DNA of 8,595 nt from assembly GCA_014378955.1 (NCBI GenBank), contig JACMMQ010000016.1:1-8595 (forward strand). Direction: 5' to 3'. Under the pieces are notes generated by a model. The model did not search any database. It was not told the origin of the DNA and saw only the letters and a program-made list of their open reading frames with translations. The position numbers and the translations under genes are program-made. Positions 7,926 through 8,595 of the stretch are shown here, piece by piece; position 1 is the stretch's first letter, and every line of letters starts with the position of its first letter. Origin of the DNA: Clostridia bacterium (lineage in GTDB: Bacteria; Bacillota; Clostridia; SK-Y3; JACMMQ01).

Positions 7926-7994
7926 GCCGGACAATATACACTACTGCTTGAATTTGATCAGGGTCTGGCAGCACGCCAGGTGATTGTGGACTAA
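7905..7994 (+). CDS. C-terminal fragment of a secreted protein, T9SS sorting-domain-like
   Basis: The plus-strand frame ending at the TAA 7992-7994 gives about 29 residues. The pattern is a hydrophobic strand, LMAGQY, TLLLEF, a turn (DQG), then LAARQVIVD and stop. This L-x-x-G-x-Y-x-L plus G-x-x-x-x-(R/K)-x-V-x-V ending is how type IX secretion sorting domains of Bacteroidota exoproteins finish. Such domains route the protein across the outer membrane and are then removed. The fragment is too short for a firm family call. The left edge is the junction, so the body of the protein is missing. An internal ATG at 7923 exists, but a 23-residue gene starting there is unlikely. It ends 23 bases before the next ATG on the same strand. 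Confidence 0.4.
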   Translation: MNVKNLMAGQYTLLLEFDQGLAARQVIVD

Positions 7995-8017
7995 CTTATC
8001 GTAAAATATTTTTTATC

Positions 8018-8518
8018 ATGAAGCATATTCATCTGAAGAAGAAAAAGTTTTGTTTCCTCCTGCTGATTTTCTGTGCTGCAAATACCAGCTTCGCTATCCA
8101 TCCTCATGTGTTGGATTCAACTAAGGTATACAGCCATGATTCCTCCCAAATTTTTATGGCCCATGAATCTGTCACGAAGGAGCAAAAGGTTCTGAAGGCT
8201 CAGGTGATCAAGGTAGCAAAAGTATTAAACCGATCAGAGCGATATGCCAAAAAGATAGCGCAGAAATCATATAAAGAACAGCGACCTGGAAATGGGAAAC
8301 AACCTGGCTGGGTTATATTCTGGATAATCCTGGGAATAGGTGCGGTACTGGCTTCTGTATATTTATTTTGGACTGCTCTTATCGTCAAGATCGTGGGAGG
8401 TTCCGGGGCAGGACTTGCATTACTGGGTGCAATAGCATCCGTTATTGTAGCAATAACGAGTTTCGTTGTACTCGTGAGGAAAAAGAAGCAACGGATAGAC
8501 ATCTCTGAATTGCCCTAG
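8018..8518 (+). CDS. Small exported two-span membrane protein of unknown function
   Basis: I do not recognise a named family. The 166-residue protein starts with a basic run (KKKK at 7-10), a hydrophobic core FCFLLLIFCAA and a cleavage site after SFA at residue 26, a good Sec signal peptide. Residues 27-96 are polar, with a probable helix rich in K, V and A (EQKVLKAQVIKVAKVLNRSERYAKKIAQKSY). Two hydrophobic segments follow at about 98-123 and 130-153. The second is rich in G and A (GGSGAGLALLGAIASVIVAI) and ends in RKKKQR, then the tail IDISELP. The layout resembles short hypothetical envelope proteins of Chitinophaga-like Bacteroidota (inference). The bases before the ATG are A/T-rich with no GGAG, as usual in that phylum. 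The gap to the upstream stop is only 23 bases, so it may be read through from that gene or have a promoter inside it. The strand and style differ from all the genes to the left. Confidence 0.65.
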   Translation: MKHIHLKKKKFCFLLLIFCAANTSFAIHPHVLDSTKVYSHDSSQIFMAHESVTKEQKVLKAQVIKVAKVLNRSERYAKKIAQKSYKEQRPGNGKQPGWVIFWIILGIGAVLASVYLFWTALIVKIVGGSGAGLALLGAIASVIVAITSFVVLVRKKKQRIDISELP

Positions 8519-8595
8519 CAAAATTTTGTTGCCAGGTAAATCATCATTTGAAAATTTCCGGAATTGAAAAATATGCTGCAGACACTACCAATACA
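8519..8595. other. Window end, no gene seen
   Basis: AT-rich stretch after the small membrane protein. It has a 10-base palindrome (CAAAATTTTG, 8519-8528) but no stem with a T run that would make a convincing terminator. A TTTG near 8547 could be part of a Bacteroidota-type promoter, but no good -7 element follows. Confidence 0.3.

Noticed and set aside
7923..7934. TTG at 7934 as the true start of the upstream GT2
   Set aside because: There is no ribosome-binding site, the encoded N-terminus lacks the essential first strand of the GT-A fold, and the bases are better read on the plus strand.
8200..8502. 100-codon minus-strand frame within the small membrane protein gene
   Set aside because: It is antisense to a frame with a clear signal peptide and membrane spans and has no supporting features of its own.
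8519..8530. CAAAATTTTG palindrome as a terminator
   Set aside because: The stem would be only A-T pairs with no proper loop or T tract.
1..8595. CRISPR array, tRNA or rRNA gene, IS element, toxin-antitoxin pair or phage-defence genes
   Set aside because: I searched by eye on both strands. No repeated spacer pattern, cloverleaf, transposase motif or relevant protein family was found.

Overview
The window holds two unrelated pieces of bacterial DNA that meet at about 7902-7925. The left piece (1 to about 7910) is entirely minus-strand and looks like a low-GC Gram-positive of the Clostridia type. The reasons are strong GGAG/AGAGG ribosome-binding sites, a near-consensus sigma-A promoter, and a GluRS of the N-terminally extended form with a KLSKR loop that I associate with Clostridia. 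The right piece (about 7905-8595) is plus-strand and looks like Bacteroidota. It has the tail of a protein resembling a type IX secretion sorting domain, then a small exported membrane protein whose ATG has an A/T-only leader and no Shine-Dalgarno sequence.

Region by region, reading the minus strand from right to left. A GT2 glycosyltransferase lacks its 5' end (stop at 6987). It overlaps a complete GT2 paralogue (6008-7000). That gene overlaps a Wzx-type polysaccharide flippase (4462-6015, TTG start), which overlaps a GT32 sugar transferase (3672-4469). A rho-independent terminator (3620-3651) closes this operon. The genes overlap by 8-14 bases and look co-transcribed. Together they are the distal end of a capsule, exopolysaccharide or teichoic-type glycan cluster: glycosyltransferases build a lipid-linked oligosaccharide and the flippase turns it outward. 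The polymerase, priming transferase and promoter lie outside the window or were lost at the junction.

A well-formed promoter (3525-3553) then drives gltX (1801-3450) and glnS (94-1779), the glutamyl- and glutaminyl-tRNA synthetases. This bicistronic operon ends in a hairpin terminator at 46-83. The longest open frames overstate three starts. gltX is better begun at 3450, glnS at 1779 and the complete GT2 at 7000, judged by ribosome-binding sites and family alignment.

The most notable feature is the junction. Two genes of opposite strand and different apparent phylum are both broken at the same place, with no insertion sequence, integrase or attachment-site-like repeat. An assembly or cloning chimera is the simplest reading. 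I saw no convincing undescribed system. There are no tRNA or rRNA genes, CRISPR arrays, or transposase genes in the window.
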